Source: Pirellulales bacterium
GTDB lineage: Bacteria; Planctomycetota; Planctomycetia; Pirellulales; Lacipirellulaceae
Length of the DNA: 64,000 nucleotides
Assembly: GCA_022448265.1 (NCBI GenBank)
Contig: JAKVCC010000006.1
Location: forward strand, 124,001-188,000
Direction of reading: 5' to 3'
The position numbers were made by a program, and so were the translations under genes. Under the pieces are notes generated by a model. The model saw nothing but the letters and a program-made list of their open reading frames with translations. It did not search any database and was not told the origin of the DNA. Position 1 is the stretch's first letter. Every line of letters starts with the position of its first letter. Of the stretch, positions 62,762 to 64,000 are shown in pieces.

Positions 62762-64000
62762 CTATTTCTGGCTTTTCTTCTTCGTCTTTGTTTGGCTGTT
62801 CAAGGTCCCATCGCCAGAATCTGGACGCAAGATGTTTTTTTCGGGCGAACTTTCCAATAATTCGACCTGTGAGCGATGGGAGTCTTCGCCGTGCCAGGTA
62901 GTGCAGCGGACGTAGGTTCCGTCCGGCATCAGGCGGCGAGTACGCGTGTTGTCTCGCAGATAGATAGGCAACACTTTTTGACAAAGGTGATTTTTGAGTT
63001 GCGGCGCATCGATCGGAAACATCACTTCCACCCGCCTCCCAAAGTTTCGTGGCATCCAGTCGGCACTCGAGAGAAATACTTGCGCTTTGGAACCCTCGCC
63101 AAACACGAAGATGCGGCTGTGTTCCAGGAACCGGTCGACGATACTACGCACCTGTATATTTTCAGAGATTCCTGCCAGTCCCGGACGCAAACAGCAAATG
63201 CCGCGCACAAGCAATTCAATTGGTACGCCAGCCTGACTGGCCCGGTAAAGAGCTTCGATTGTCGTGCGATCTACGAGCGAATTCAATTTGGCAAATATGC
63301 ACGACTTTTTCCCCTGCCGCGCTCGTTCCGATTGCTCGTCAATCAGCTCTAGCGTGCGGCGGTGCATGTCTTGAGGTGCCACAATCAACTTCCGCCATTT
63401 GTGACCTTGGGAGTAGCCGGTGAGAAAGTTAAACAGTGCCGAAGCGTCGTCGGCAATCAGCTTGTTGGATGTAAACAATCCCATATCAGTGTAGAGTCGT
63501 GCCGTGCTGGGATTGTAATTGCCCGTGCCGAGGTGGACGTAGCGCCTGACTTTCTTCCCCTCCTGACGGACAACCATCGCCAACTTGCAGTGTGTCTTCA
63601 GGTCCATGAATCCATAGACGACGTGAACACCGGCCCGCTCCATTTGCCGGGCCCAGTCTATGTTTTTCGCCTCGTCAAAACGGGCCTTTAACTCCACCAG
63701 CGCTGTGACTTGCTTGCCGTTTTCGGCTGCCTGGATAAGGGCGCGGACGATGGGACTGTCGCCGCTGGTGCGGTACAGCGTCTGTTTGATCGCTAATACG
63801 CGGCTGTCCTCTGCCGCGGTTTCAATAAAATTGACGACCGGATCGAAAGAGTCAAACGGATGATGCAGCAAAATATCGCGGTTGGCGATCTCGGCAAACA
63901 AATCGTCCTTGCGGCTAAGACCCAACGGAATTCGAGGCGTTACCGCGGGTTGTTGTAGATCAGCTCGGCCCCGAAGCCCCACGATTTCTCCAAGGCTTGT
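62762..64000 (-). CDS. ppk1: Polyphosphate kinase 1, C-terminal part (runs off the window)
   Basis: About 413 residues of the 3' part; the start lies beyond base 64000. Seen: DILLHHPFDSFDPVVNFIE, AIKQTLYRTSGDSPIVRALI, KARFDEAKNIDWARQMERAG, VVYGFMDLKTHCKLAMVVRQ with the catalytic His, YVHLGTGNYNPSTARLYTD, LVRGICCLRPGLAGISENI and FGRRVEVMFPI. The order and spacing match the two PLD-like C-terminal domains of PPK1. It builds polyphosphate from ATP. It ends 190 bp before the DnaJ-family gene on the same strand. Confidence 0.95.
   Translation of the reverse strand, partial: TSLGEIVGLRGRADLQQPAVTPRIPLGLSRKDDLFAEIANRDILLHHPFDSFDPVVNFIETAAEDSRVLAIKQTLYRTSGDSPIVRALIQAAENGKQVTALVELKARFDEAKNIDWARQMERAGVHVVYGFMDLKTHCKLAMVVRQEGKKVRRYVHLGTGNYNPSTARLYTDMGLFTSNKLIADDASALFNFLTGYSQGHKWRKLIVAPQDMHRRTLELIDEQSERARQGKKSCIFAKLNSLVDRTTIEALYRASQAGVPIELLVRGICCLRPGLAGISENIQVRSIVDRFLEHSRIFVFGEGSKAQVFLSSADWMPRNFGRRVEVMFPIDAPQLKNHLCQKVLPIYLRDNTRTRRLMPDGTYVRCTTWHGEDSHRSQVELLESSPEKNILRPDSGDGTLNSQTKTKKKSQK

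Overview
The window is typical of a planctomycete chromosome, probably of the Pirellulales type. This is judged from gene content and not from any database search. The signs are methanopterin-linked C1 genes (mch, a RimK-type ATP-grasp ligase, a CitG-like protein, a PTPS-like protein) beside ordinary bacterial housekeeping genes, a FlgI-like HEAT-repeat lipoprotein without a flagellar operon, an HTH-receiver protein, integrases of planctomycete type, and mostly short, scattered operons.

Layout. 1-5.2 kb: start of nrdR, rpoN, then an SRP RNA-dnaX-ybaB group, all on the minus strand. 5.3-8.5 kb: a haloalkane-dehalogenase/OleB-like hydrolase, a CitG-like protein, a PTPS-like protein and the wreck of a fliG gene. 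8.7-19.4 kb: mutS, a redoxin lipoprotein, aspS, OleD-like and OleC-like enzymes, an ATP-grasp ligase and mch. 20-22.2 kb: an eight-haem cytochrome with HEAT and TPR repeats. 22.6-38.9 kb: a large type IV pilus/type II secretion-like locus. On the minus strand it holds an HD-GYP protein and four minor-pilin-like genes. On the plus strand it holds a major pilin, a receiver protein, a histidine kinase, a STAS protein, PilB, PilC, PilM, PilN, PilO, a PilP-like protein, the PilQ secretin and a 59-residue protein. 38.9-43.6 kb: a hypothetical exported protein, a cold shock protein, a repeat-bearing lipoprotein, a core-deleted integrase that runs into a tRNA-Met gene, and a second integrase fragment. 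43.6-49 kb: a tandem-GGDEF protein, a YjbQ-family protein, a truncated DUF4105 gene, a CE15-like esterase and a Memo-like protein. 49-54.2 kb: hisG, hisE, miaA, moaC, a DUF2007-like membrane protein and the HTH-receiver protein. 54.9-64 kb: smc, the FlgI-like protein, yidD, rnpA, a small membrane protein, a DnaJ-family co-chaperone and the 3' part of ppk1.

How the parts fit. The pilus locus looks like one surface machine with its own signalling set (kinase, receiver, STAS, c-di-GMP phosphodiesterase). The C1/methanopterin genes and the three Ole-type genes are each split into pieces within about 14 kb and interleaved with DNA repair and translation genes. Integrase remnants, a tRNA target, truncated genes and a fliG pseudogene show past turnover and decay.

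The observations most worth following are these: an A9 run in dnaX placed so that slippage would give a short gamma form; the pilus-signalling locus, including an in-frame stop inside a minor-pilin gene; the FlgI-like protein retained beside a dead fliG; and an integrase that has lost its catalytic core yet is still open into its tRNA target.
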